DNA of 64,000 bases from UBA4738 sp002413305 (GTDB lineage: Bacteria > Actinomycetota > UBA4738), in NCBI GenBank assembly GCA_036847185.1, contig DAIUAM010000002.1:1-64000 (forward strand), given 5' to 3'. The notes below the pieces were generated by a model. That model saw nothing but the letters and a program-made list of their open reading frames with translations, had not been told where the DNA came from and did not search any database. Made by a program: the position numbers and the translations under genes. The first letter of the stretch is position 1, and each line of letters begins with the position of its first letter. Below, in pieces: positions 36,401 through 42,874 of this stretch.

Positions 36401-36918
36401 CACGGCGACAACGCGCCGCGCGCGGCATCCGGCCTCCCCGCGGTGGCCAGGAGCCCGGGCTCCGACTCCGGCCCGAGCAAACAGACCAGCCCGCGCGCCC
36501 GCTCGCACACCTGGGAGGTGGTGAGCGCCGGATCGCCCCGTTCCCCCGTCATGTGCGCGGTCGTGAGCAGGCGGCACAGGTTGCCGTAGCCGGCAGCGTC
36601 CTTGGCGAGCAGCACCACCCGCCGGTCCCCCAGCGTCCGCGTCCGTACGGTGAGGGTCGCCCCGAAGATCGGGCGGACCCCGAGGTCGCGGCACGCCGCC
36701 GCGAACCGAGCCACGCCGTACAGCCCGTTCGTGTCGGTGAGCGCCACCGACCGCATCCCCAGTTCCGAGGCCCGCCGTGCCAGCTCCTCCGGGGAGAAGG
36801 CGCCGTCCTTCATGGAGAAGTACGAACGCACGTTCAGATGCACGAAGCTCGAGCGGGAGCCGGGCCTCTGGTCGTTCGGCAGCCGCCACGTCAATCCCAC
36901 AGCCGCTCGAGGTGCCAC
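33493..36918 (-). CDS. dnaE2: Error-prone DNA polymerase DnaE2
   Basis: A 1141-residue C-family polymerase. It has an N-terminal PHP domain (FVHLNVRSYFSMKDG), the palm with the metal-binding aspartates in ELPDIDIDVES, the fingers and helix-hairpin-helix region (YGIRLGLEDVHGIGDAEV) and a C-terminal OB fold. Length (shorter than replicative DnaE1) and the SOS-box operon mark it as DnaE2, which makes damage-induced mutations. GTG 36918 follows GGGAGG and overlaps the DUF6504 gene by 28 bases; a start near the FVHLNVR block is an alternative. Confidence 0.93.
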   Translation of the reverse strand: MAPRAAVGLTWRLPNDQRPGSRSSFVHLNVRSYFSMKDGAFSPEELARRASELGMRSVALTDTNGLYGVARFAAACRDLGVRPIFGATLTVRTRTLGDRRVVLLAKDAAGYGNLCRLLTTAHMTGERGDPALTTSQVCERARGLVCLLGPESEPGLLATAGRPDAARGALSPWREAFGDTGDLFVEVRNRLERGSIDKLRRMARLIDDSGLSGVATNGVRYLVPEDAFLADVLECMREIVPLAEHHVSRGNAEGWLKPAADMRALFAQAPGLCDATLDIEERCEFDLGLGTVHFPDFPTPAGRSADAVLAERCRRGFEERDVEPTREAKDRLHHELHMIGTMGYTAYFLTVADIVDDIRAMGIRCACRGSAAGSLVCYLTRISDVDPVAHGLLFERFLNPLRDELPDIDIDVESARREDVYGAILARHGDDRCACVNMVDTYRARGAIREVGKALGLPEGEVDLAAKAFPHIGAQHVREAMGHLPELKGINLGAGQLETLFRVVERLNGFPRHLALHPSGIVLSGHDLPDRVPLERSFQGFRMVQADKDDVELLGLLKLDILGVRMLSAMRHCLDEIARVDHEKVDLEEIPPKDPATFDLIRSSDTLGCFQIESPGQRELLQKFQPTEWSDLVIDISLFRPGPVKSDMITPFLNRRHGREPVSYAHPFLREALEESHGVVVYHEQVMKVLQAVAGYDLVECDRIRRHLADEVEVARIEPEFLRRAIERGVPREIAELIWSKVLQFASFGFCKAHAAAFAVPTYQSAWLKAHWPAHFLAGVLTHEPGMYPRRLILEDARHHGILILPLDVNVSEPEYTVEIVRPGPAAADAPGDDVSPRYGIRLGLEDVHGIGDAEVLSILQARGDRPFADVGDFLWRANVSRPVAEALAHAGAFDRLPRTANASRRDRLFVAMVADAPREGEQVALPFDEDATPAILREYSSAERVKAELEVVGMDASRHLIDFYRPLLEDIGWTPAATLGDLRGDRWVMVAGVKVASQTPAVRSGQRIIFLTLDDGTGLADATVFERVQPWCAKTVFHGFLLAVWGRLRRTGVRGASIIAEQVWDLTVLQRARGEGRLVEALTEGSSVGADFGIVPEDRRKRRPEAPAGDGLGGLALPGHGMAARPARKLWHSSGGSAGW

Positions 36919-37136
36919 CGGCCCTCCCGGCGATCCTCGTACAGATCGACCACCGCGCCGCCCCGGGCTTCGATCCGCCAGTACTCCCGGTCACGCCCGT
37001 CGTCCCACCACCGACCCTCGATCCGCCACCGGCCGATCACGTCCCGGACCTCGTACCGCCTTCCCCGCCAGGAGAAGGCGGCCGGCATCCCCGCGTCCCG
37101 TTCGACCGTCACCAGGTCCTCGTACAGCTTGGTCAT
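36891..37136 (-). CDS. DUF6504 family protein, first gene of the SOS operon
   Basis: An 81-residue protein with FSWRGRRYEVRDVIGRWRIEGRWW and a C-terminal GRWHLERLWD. This resembles DUF6504, an actinobacterial family commonly encoded beside dnaE2/dinB. It is Trp- and Arg-rich and probably a small beta-barrel. Function is unknown; the position directly behind a LexA box suggests a role in damage tolerance. The ATG at 37136 follows GGGGGTGG. Confidence 0.7.
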   Translation of the reverse strand: MTKLYEDLVTVERDAGMPAAFSWRGRRYEVRDVIGRWRIEGRWWDDGRDREYWRIEARGGAVVDLYEDRREGRWHLERLWD

Positions 37137-37157
37137 CCGTCCACCCCCGGACAGGTG

Positions 37158-37179
37158 GAATCGAACATATGTTCGATTC
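37158..37179. promoter_or_regulatory. LexA/SOS box
   Basis: A perfect 22-bp palindrome with core TCGAACATATGTTCGA, an exact match to the mycobacterial/Bacillus type (GAAC-N4-GTTC). It begins right after the predicted start of the DUF6504-dnaE2-dinB operon, where LexA would block transcription. It also lies about 90 bases upstream of the divergent MBL-fold gene. Confidence 0.92.
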
Positions 37180-37187
37180 GGAAAGGC

Positions 37188-37217
37188 ACTGTATGCCCCG
37201 GTCGTGGGCCCTGTCAA
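37188..37217 (-). promoter_or_regulatory. Promoter of the DUF6504-dnaE2-dinB operon
   Basis: On the minus strand, TTGACA (37217-37212, perfect -35), an 18-base spacer and TACAGT (37193-37188). The start falls near 37181, beside the LexA palindrome. Confidence 0.75.
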
Positions 37218-37267
37218 GCCGAACGGGTCCCGCCCCTCACCTGTCCGACGCCGGTACGCTGGTCGCG

Positions 37268-38080
37268 ATGGACGCGCGGGTGGTGGAGCTCGGGAACGGC
37301 GTGTTCGCGTTCCGATACGCGTTCTTCGACCAGACCATCGGGCTGGTGGTGGGCGACGACGGTTGCCTGGTGCTGGACACCCGGACGCTCCCCTCCCAGG
37401 CCCGCGAGCTCCAGGAGGACGTGCGGCGAATCACACCGCTCCCATGGGTCGTCCTGAACACCCACCACCACTTCGACCACACCTTCGGCAACGCGAACTT
37501 CCTGCCCGCGCGCATCCTCGGGCACACGCGGTGCGCGACCACGCTCCTCGAGCTGGGCGAGGACATGCGCGAACGCGTCGCCGCCAACATGCCCGACATC
37601 GCCGGGGAGCTGCGGGACGTTCGGATCGTCCCGCCCGGCGAGACGTTCGGCGAGTCCGTAGTGCTCGAACTGGGTGGGCGGCGCATGGATCTACGCCACC
37701 TGGGGCTCGGCCATACCGACAACGACGTGGTGGCGGTGGTCCCGGACGCCGGGATCGTCTTCGCCGGCGACCTGGTCGAACAGGGCGCGCCGCCTTCGTT
37801 CGGCGACTCCTTCCCGCTGGACTGGCCGGACACAGATCGCCGCCTCCTGGAGCTGGGGGCCGGGACGATCGTCCCCGGGCACGGCGAGGTGGTCGATCGC
37901 GGGTTCGTGGAGCGGCAGCGCGATCAGCTCGAAGCGGCCGCCGTCGCCGCCCGAGGCGCCTTCGCCGACGGGCTGCACGCCGAAGTTGCGGCGCGGCGCA
38001 TGCCGTTCCCGCCGACGTCCTCGCGGGTCTGCGCCGAGCGGGCTTACGCCCAGCTCGCCGGCGTCCCCGGCGCAGGCTGA
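37268..38080 (+). CDS. Metallo-beta-lactamase-fold hydrolase
   Basis: A 270-residue MBL-fold protein with the zinc motif THHHFDHTFGN, then GHTDND (third His), FAGDLVEQG (bridging Asp) and VPGHGEVVD. The cyclase/glyoxalase-like subgroup is the nearest by motif wording, and the substrate is unknown. TACGCT at 37255-37260 lies 7 bases before the ATG, which would make the mRNA leaderless. The 3-prime end overlaps the convergent Rrf2 gene by 37 bases. Confidence 0.85.
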   Translation: MDARVVELGNGVFAFRYAFFDQTIGLVVGDDGCLVLDTRTLPSQARELQEDVRRITPLPWVVLNTHHHFDHTFGNANFLPARILGHTRCATTLLELGEDMRERVAANMPDIAGELRDVRIVPPGETFGESVVLELGGRRMDLRHLGLGHTDNDVVAVVPDAGIVFAGDLVEQGAPPSFGDSFPLDWPDTDRRLLELGAGTIVPGHGEVVDRGFVERQRDQLEAAAVAARGAFADGLHAEVAARRMPFPPTSSRVCAERAYAQLAGVPGAG

Positions 38081-38469
38081 TCGGCGGCGACGACGTCCGA
38101 GAGCGGGATGGCGGACAGGACGCGTTCGACCTCCCGCTCCAACCGGCTCCACATCCGCGTCACCGCCGAACCGACGCCGGAGACGACCGGATCGGACGCG
38201 CTCCGGTGCGTCCCCACCGCGGAGACCACCTCGGCGAGGCTGACGGCCTGCGCGGGCCGGGCCAGCCGGAACCCTCCCTCCGAGCCGCGGCGGCTCTCCA
38301 CGATGCCGGAGAGCGTGAGCTGTCGGAGGATGCCCATCAGGAACTTGTACGGGATCCGTTGGGCACGGGCGATGTCCCTGCCCTTCATCCAGCCCCCGGG
38401 CGCGAAGCCGGCCAGCTCCGCGGCGGCGCGGATCGCATAGTCCGTTCGGGCCGGGAGCCGCATGCCCAT
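38044..38469 (-). CDS. Rrf2-family transcriptional regulator (cysteine-free, CymR-like)
   Basis: A 141-residue winged-helix regulator. MRLPARTDYAIRAAAELA and GIVESRRGSEGGFRLARPA are the Rrf2 hallmarks. It has no cysteine at all, so it cannot bind an Fe-S cluster like IscR or NsrR; CymR-type sulfur regulators are also cluster-free. It is the last gene of the sulfonate-transporter operon (47 bases after the permease), so autoregulation of that operon is a reasonable inference. ATG 38463 is an alternative start. Confidence 0.85.
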   Translation of the reverse strand: MGMRLPARTDYAIRAAAELAGFAPGGWMKGRDIARAQRIPYKFLMGILRQLTLSGIVESRRGSEGGFRLARPAQAVSLAEVVSAVGTHRSASDPVVSGVGSAVTRMWSRLEREVERVLSAIPLSDVVAADQPAPGTPASWA

Positions 38470-38516
38470 GAGGGACGTGTCCTCGCCGGCCCGAAGAGCC
38501 AACTCCGGCACCGCCC

Positions 38517-39305
38517 TCAGCCCTGGTGAACCAGCAGGCCGCGCCGGGACCGGATCCGGTTGTCGAGCGTCCCGAACACGGCCAGGTCGACGAACATCCC
38601 GATGATCACGATCACGGCCATGACGGCGATGACCGTGGGCGTCTCGAGGTTCTGCTGCGACCGGGTCAGGAGACCACCCAGCCCGTTCGCGCTGGCGATG
38701 ATCAGCTCGCCGGCCATCAGCGAGCGCCACGCGAACGCCCACCCCTGCTGCATCCCGCCCACGTAGCCGGGGATGGCCGCAGGAAGCACGACGTGCCGGT
38801 AGAGGCGCCAGCCGCTGGCCCCCATCGTCCGCCCGGCGCGCTGCAGGAGCGGTGGCACCTGGCGGACGCTGTTCATCGTGGCCAGGGCGACGGCCGGGAA
38901 GGACCCGATGATGACCACGAACAGCACCGCCTGCTCGGAGAGACCGAACCACAGGACCGCCAGGGGCAGCCACGCGATCGACGGCAGCGACTGCAACCCG
39001 ACCACCAGGCTGCCGAAGCTCCGCTCGAAGAAGCTGGAGGCCACCTCCAGCAGCCCGAAGACCGTGCCGGCGGCCACCGACACGGTGAAGCCGATCAGGA
39101 GCCGGACGATGCTGGATTCGGTGTTGCGCCAGATGACCCCGTTCCCGAGGTCGTGCCCGAGCGCACGCCACACCTGGAGAGGCGAGGGCAGGACCACCTT
39201 GTCGAAGAACCCGCTCTGGTAGACGAGCTGCCAGATCGCCACCAGGATGGCGATGGCCGCCAGCCGCGGCCAGACCTCACGCAGAACCGATCTCACGCGC
39301 GACAA
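38517..39305 (-). CDS. ssuC: ABC transporter permease, SsuC/TauC type
   Basis: A 262-residue inner-membrane permease of the nitrate/sulfonate/taurine family. About six transmembrane segments and the EAA-like loop (RAGRTMGASGWRLYRHVVLPAAIP) are visible. The TTG at 39305 is preceded by AGGAGG at 9 bases; GTG 39296 is the alternative. It overlaps the ATPase gene by 29 bases. Substrate (an organosulfonate) is inferred from the family and from the sulfur genes around it. Confidence 0.88.
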   Translation of the reverse strand: MSRVRSVLREVWPRLAAIAILVAIWQLVYQSGFFDKVVLPSPLQVWRALGHDLGNGVIWRNTESSIVRLLIGFTVSVAAGTVFGLLEVASSFFERSFGSLVVGLQSLPSIAWLPLAVLWFGLSEQAVLFVVIIGSFPAVALATMNSVRQVPPLLQRAGRTMGASGWRLYRHVVLPAAIPGYVGGMQQGWAFAWRSLMAGELIIASANGLGGLLTRSQQNLETPTVIAVMAVIVIIGMFVDLAVFGTLDNRIRSRRGLLVHQG

Positions 39306-40116
39306 CCTTGTTCACCTCCTCGATCAGATGAGCGTGGATGCCGGCCACCACCCTGGCCAGGGCGGGATCGTCGACGTTCCGAGGGCGTTCCACGTCGATG
39401 GCCCGATCCTCCACGATGGTCCCCGGAGGCGCGGACATGAGCAGGACGCGATCCGCCAGGAACGCCGCCTCCCGCACGTTGTGGGTGACGAACACCACGG
39501 TCTTCCCGGTGTCGAGCCATACCCGCTGGAGTTCGGCCTGGAGGATCTCGCGGGTCTGGGCGTCGAGCGCGGCGAACGGTTCGTCGGCCAGCAGCACCTC
39601 GGGCTCGCAGGCGAGCGCCCGGGCCAGCGCGGCCCGCTGGCGCATCCCGCCGGAGAGCTCGTGCGGCTGGGCCTCGGCGAACCTCGATAGTTGCACCTTG
39701 GCCAGCCAGTGCATCGTCCGGTCGCGCCGTTCGGACTTCGGCACCCCGACGAACTTGAGCGCGAAGTCCACGTTGCCGGCCACGCTCATCCAGGGGAAGA
39801 GGGCGGGCTCCTGGAACAGGACGGCGCGGTCGGGACCCGGCCCGGCGATGGGGTGGCCGTCGATCAGGACGTCCCCCCGGTCGGGCCGGTCCAGCCCGGC
39901 CAGCATGTTGAGCAGGGTGGACTTGCCGCAGCCGGACGGTCCGAGGATGCACACGAACTCTCCCGGGTGGACCTCGAAGCTGACGTCGGCGCAGGCGGAG
40001 ACCTTCCCGCCGCGGGCGCTCCGGTAGACACGGGCCACGTCCCGGACGGCCAGCTTCGCGGAGGCGAGCGCCGGGTCGGGAACGAGCGCCATCCGCCGGG
40101 CGGTGGCCGGCCTCAT
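39277..40116 (-). CDS. ssuB: ABC transporter ATP-binding protein, SsuB/TauB type
   Basis: A 279-residue ATPase with Walker A (GPSGCGKST), Q-loop (VLFQEPALFPW), signature LSGGMRQR, Walker B (VLLADEP) and H-loop (VFVTHNVREA). Motif wording is that of the nitrate/sulfonate/taurine family. ATG 40116 overlaps the stop codon of the binding-protein gene (ATGA), which decides the start; ATG 40092 is internal. Confidence 0.93.
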   Translation of the reverse strand: MRPATARRMALVPDPALASAKLAVRDVARVYRSARGGKVSACADVSFEVHPGEFVCILGPSGCGKSTLLNMLAGLDRPDRGDVLIDGHPIAGPGPDRAVLFQEPALFPWMSVAGNVDFALKFVGVPKSERRDRTMHWLAKVQLSRFAEAQPHELSGGMRQRAALARALACEPEVLLADEPFAALDAQTREILQAELQRVWLDTGKTVVFVTHNVREAAFLADRVLLMSAPPGTIVEDRAIDVERPRNVDDPALARVVAGIHAHLIEEVNKVVAREIGSA

Positions 40117-41150
40117 GCCGGCACCGGGACCGCGGGCAGGCCGAGGTCCTTCAGTATCGCGTTGAGGTCGTCCAGCTCGTAGACCGACAGGAGGTTCGAC
40201 GGGACGCTGTCGATCAGCCCGAGCGATGCCGCGTTCTTCGCATCCTGCTGGAGCGAGGCAGCCGCCGGGTCCCAGCTGAACGTCATCTCGGCCCAGGCTT
40301 GGGCCAGTGGCGCGGCGTCCAGGCTCTTGCCCCCCAGCGTCACGATCTCGGTGTTGGCGATCTGCTGCGCCTGGGTCGGGTTCGACCGGATGTACCGGAT
40401 CGAGTCCACGTTGCCCTTGACCAGGTTCTTCACCACGTCGGGATGAGCCGTGAGATAGCCGGTGGAGACCACCAGCCCGGTCGTGGCGAAGTGCCCGCTC
40501 GGCCACAGGGTCCGTTCGTCCAGGAACTTGGTACCCAGGCCCTGGGCGATCAGCAGGCTGGGGTAGGGCTCGGGCAGCCACGCGGCGTCGACCTGTTTGC
40601 CGCTGAAGTACTGGATCGAGTCGGAGTTCTTGGTCAGCGGGACGATGGTGACGTTGCCGCCCTCGTCGGTCGTCTTCAGTCCGTTCGAATGGAGCCAGGT
40701 CTTCAGGGCCACGTCCTGCGTGTTGCCGACGCCCGGATCGGCCACCTTCTTGCCCGCGAGATCCGCCGGAGAGATGATGCCCGCGCCCGTCCGTACGACC
40801 AGCGACGCGCCGCCCTGCGTGACGCCGGAGACCACCGCGATCTTCCCCGACTTCGAGAACAGCGACGTGGTCGGCCCGGGACCGATGTACGTGGCGTCGA
40901 TGGAACCCGCCAGCATGGCGTTGCCGGCCTCGCTCCCCGACGTGAACGTGAAGATCTTGAGCTTGGTGTTGGCGCCCAGGTCCTTCTGGATGATCCCCTT
41001 CGAGATCCCGACCAGCGCCGGCGCATGGGTCAGGTTCGGGAACACCCCGAGCCGAAGGACGGTGTTGGAGCCGGCCGCCTTCGCCGCGGAGCTGGCACAT
41101 CCGGTGCCGATCACCGCGACGAGGGCCAGGGCCGCCAGGGCTTTCCTCAT
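40113..41150 (-). CDS. ssuA: Sulfonate/nitrate-type substrate-binding lipoprotein
   Basis: A 345-residue lipoprotein: signal peptide with lipobox IGTGC (Cys18), then an NMT1/SsuA-like periplasmic-binding fold (LRLGVFPNLTHAPALVGISKG, GSEAGNAMLAGSIDATYIGPGP). It should be anchored to the outer face of the membrane and deliver substrate to the permease and ATPase encoded behind it. GGGGGAGG precedes the ATG. Sulfonate specificity is inferred from linkage to yezD, sqdB and the Rrf2 regulator; nitrate, taurine or riboflavin-precursor uptake cannot be excluded. Confidence 0.88.
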   Translation of the reverse strand: MRKALAALALVAVIGTGCASSAAKAAGSNTVLRLGVFPNLTHAPALVGISKGIIQKDLGANTKLKIFTFTSGSEAGNAMLAGSIDATYIGPGPTTSLFSKSGKIAVVSGVTQGGASLVVRTGAGIISPADLAGKKVADPGVGNTQDVALKTWLHSNGLKTTDEGGNVTIVPLTKNSDSIQYFSGKQVDAAWLPEPYPSLLIAQGLGTKFLDERTLWPSGHFATTGLVVSTGYLTAHPDVVKNLVKGNVDSIRYIRSNPTQAQQIANTEIVTLGGKSLDAAPLAQAWAEMTFSWDPAAASLQQDAKNAASLGLIDSVPSNLLSVYELDDLNAILKDLGLPAVPVPA

Positions 41151-41176
41151 CGTCAGACCTCCCCCGTAAGTGAAGA

Positions 41177-41212
41177 AGGCCGCGACGCGGCGTGGTGCTC
41201 GCGTCGCGGCCT
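41177..41212 (-). promoter_or_regulatory. Leader hairpin of the ssuABC transcript (possible attenuator)
   Basis: A perfect 12-bp inverted repeat, GGCCGCGACGCG (41178-41189) with CGCGTCGCGGCC (41200-41211) and a 10-base loop, extended by one A-T pair. In the minus-strand transcript it is followed by TTCTTC and, 13 bases on, by the ssuA ribosome site. It could be a terminator-type attenuator or a stabilising 5-prime structure. Confidence 0.5.
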
Positions 41213-41244
41213 CCGGTTGTCCGGTCAGCTGCGTAACAGACGTG

Positions 41245-41274
41245 ATTCTAGAGCTTGCCCACCAACTTAGTCAA
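41245..41274 (-). promoter_or_regulatory. ssuABC-rrf2 promoter
   Basis: TTGACT (41274-41269), 18-base spacer and TAGAAT (41250-41245) on the minus strand; each hexamer matches consensus at five of six positions. The start lies near 41238, giving a leader of about 88 bases. Confidence 0.7.
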
Positions 41275-41291
41275 CAAAATCATCTTGGTGG
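41259..41291. promoter_or_regulatory. Inverted repeat spanning the divergent ssuA/yezD promoters
   Basis: CCACCAA (41259-41265) and TTGGTGG (41285-41291) are perfect inverted arms 19 bases apart. Both -35 boxes lie between them. A dimeric regulator, possibly the Rrf2 protein of this locus, could bind here. Confidence 0.5.
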
Positions 41292-41297
41292 TATCGT
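41268..41297 (+). promoter_or_regulatory. yezD promoter, probably leaderless
   Basis: TAGTCA (41268-41273), an 18-base spacer and TATCGT (41292-41297). The GTG of yezD begins 7 bases after the -10 box, so the transcript would start at or next to the codon. The -35 overlaps the opposing ssuA -35. Confidence 0.5.
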
Positions 41298-41304
41298 GGG
41301 CGCC

Positions 41305-41481
41305 GTGAGCGGACTGGAACCCCTTCCCCGGGAGCTCGCGGACCTCCATGAGGAGGAGCGAGACATCCTCATGAAGGTGGCGGACGTCCTTCGCCGGATC
41401 GAGTTCGGCACGGTCGTGCTGACCGTCCAGGACGGCAAGGTCGTCCAGATCGAGATGGCCGAGAAGTTCCGCCTCCGGTGA
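41305..41481 (+). CDS. yezD: YezD family small protein (DUF2292)
   Basis: A 58-residue protein whose second half, VLRRIEFGTVVLTVQDGKVVQIEMAEKFRL, is the YezD/DUF2292 signature. The family has no known biochemical activity and is often found near sulfur-assimilation genes. The frame is open further upstream, but GTG 41305 gives the usual family length and fits the promoter; an earlier start would overlap the promoter elements. It is divergent from ssuA and precedes sqdB. Confidence 0.8.
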   Translation: MSGLEPLPRELADLHEEERDILMKVADVLRRIEFGTVVLTVQDGKVVQIEMAEKFRLR

Positions 41482-41568
41482 GGCCCACCGAATCCATGAG
41501 GGATGGCGCCGTCCGCCGCGGGGTAATGAGAGCAGGGCAATCGGGGCTCGACGGGCCCGTTCGGCCCG

Positions 41569-41574
41569 TACAAT
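41569..41574 (+). promoter_or_regulatory. -10 box of sqdB with adjacent inverted repeat
   Basis: TACAAT, identical to the ileS -10. ACGGGCC (41551-41557) and GGCCCGT (41563-41569) form a 7-bp inverted repeat that runs into it, which could be an operator or an upstream transcript end. No strong -35 was found. The leader to sqdB is about 78 bases. Confidence 0.45.
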
Positions 41575-41657
41575 AGGACGGTTTCGCGCCCGGTGAGGAC
41601 CCCGGAGTCCTTCGGGCCGCCGGTATCCGGGCAGATCGAACTCGAAGGAGCTTTCCC

Positions 41658-42842
41658 ATGCGGATCCTCATCCTCGGCGGCGACGGTTACCTCGGGTGGC
41701 CAACCGCGATGCACTTCTCGGCCCGCGGGCACGACGTCCACGTGGTCGACGACTACCTCCGCCGCCGCGTCCATCAGGAGGCGGGAACCGATTCCCTGAC
41801 GCCCATCGCCGAGAACCTCCCGGCCCGGGCGGCGGCGTGGCGGGAGGTCACGGGCTACCACATCGGGGTGACCGAGGGCGACCTGACCGAATGGGACGTG
41901 GTGGAGCCCCTGTTCCGGGACTTCGCGCCGGAGGCGATCGTCCACTACGGGGAGATGTCGTCCGCTCCGTACTCGCTGATCAGCCGGGAGCACGCCGTCT
42001 TCACCCAGTACAACAACGTCGTCAACACCCTCAACGTGCTGTTCGCCATGCGCGACTACACACCCGACGCGCACCTGGTCAAGCTCGGGACGATGGGCGA
42101 ATACGGGACCCCGAACATCGACATCGAGGAGGGGTTCATCGAGATCCGCCACAACGGCCGCGAGGACCGGCTCCCGTACCCGAAGTTGCCGGGTTCCCTG
42201 TACCACTGCTCGAAGGTCCACGACTCGACGAACATCCACTTCGCCTCCCGGATCTGGGGGCTGCGGGCGACGGACCTGAACCAGGGCGTCGTGTACGGGA
42301 TCGAGACCGAGGAGACCAAGCTCGAGCCCCGGTTCCTGACCAGGTTCGACTACGACGAACTCTTCGGGACCGCCTTGAACCGCTTCTGTCTCCAGGCCGT
42401 GATCGGGCACCCCCTGACCGCCTACGGGAAGGGCGGGCAGACTCGTGGATACCTCAACATCGTTGACACGTTGGCCTGCGTCGAGCTGGCGGTGCTCAAC
42501 CCGGCCGCGGAGGGCGAGTACCGGGTGTTCAACCAGTTCACGGAGCAGTTCTCCGTCAACGAGCTGGCCGAACTGGTCCAGCGGGCCGGCGCCGAGTACG
42601 GCTACGACGTCCGGATCGAACACCTAGAGAACCCCCGCGTGGAGATGGAGGAGCACTACTACAACGCGAAGCACACCGCGCTGCTCGACCTCGGCCTGAG
42701 GCCGCACTACCTGTCGGAGACCCTGATCGAGTCCATGTTCGGCGCGATCGAGCGCCACCGGGACCGCGTGATCACCACCGCCATCATGCCGAAGACGAAG
42801 TGGCGGCCCGAGCCCAGGGTCAAGGAGACGGTCGCCGATTAG
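41658..42842 (+). CDS. sqdB: UDP-sulfoquinovose synthase SqdB
   Basis: A 394-residue extended short-chain dehydrogenase that makes UDP-sulfoquinovose from UDP-glucose and sulfite, the first committed step of sulfolipid or sulfoglycan synthesis. Specific signatures are strong: LGGDGYLGWPTAMH (NAD loop), HYGEMSSAPYS, GTMGEYGTPNIDIEEG, YHCSKVHDS (catalytic Tyr-Lys), ATDLNQGVVYG, and TAYGKGGQTRGY followed by FNQFTEQFSVNELAE. Length fits SQD1/SqdB/Agl3 proteins. GAAGGAGC precedes the ATG. A glycosyltransferase follows 32 bases later, and the sulfonate importer is divergent upstream. Confidence 0.95.
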   Translation: MRILILGGDGYLGWPTAMHFSARGHDVHVVDDYLRRRVHQEAGTDSLTPIAENLPARAAAWREVTGYHIGVTEGDLTEWDVVEPLFRDFAPEAIVHYGEMSSAPYSLISREHAVFTQYNNVVNTLNVLFAMRDYTPDAHLVKLGTMGEYGTPNIDIEEGFIEIRHNGREDRLPYPKLPGSLYHCSKVHDSTNIHFASRIWGLRATDLNQGVVYGIETEETKLEPRFLTRFDYDELFGTALNRFCLQAVIGHPLTAYGKGGQTRGYLNIVDTLACVELAVLNPAAEGEYRVFNQFTEQFSVNELAELVQRAGAEYGYDVRIEHLENPRVEMEEHYYNAKHTALLDLGLRPHYLSETLIESMFGAIERHRDRVITTAIMPKTKWRPEPRVKETVAD

Positions 42843-42874
42843 GCGGCCTTGGCGACCGAGGGAGCGTGATCCCG

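Noticed and set aside
33802..38529. A plus-strand open frame of more than 1500 codons antisense to dnaE2
   Set aside because: It lies opposite a well-supported polymerase gene with clear motifs, and its translation is low-complexity with no recognisable domain. Long antisense frames are expected in DNA this rich in G and C.
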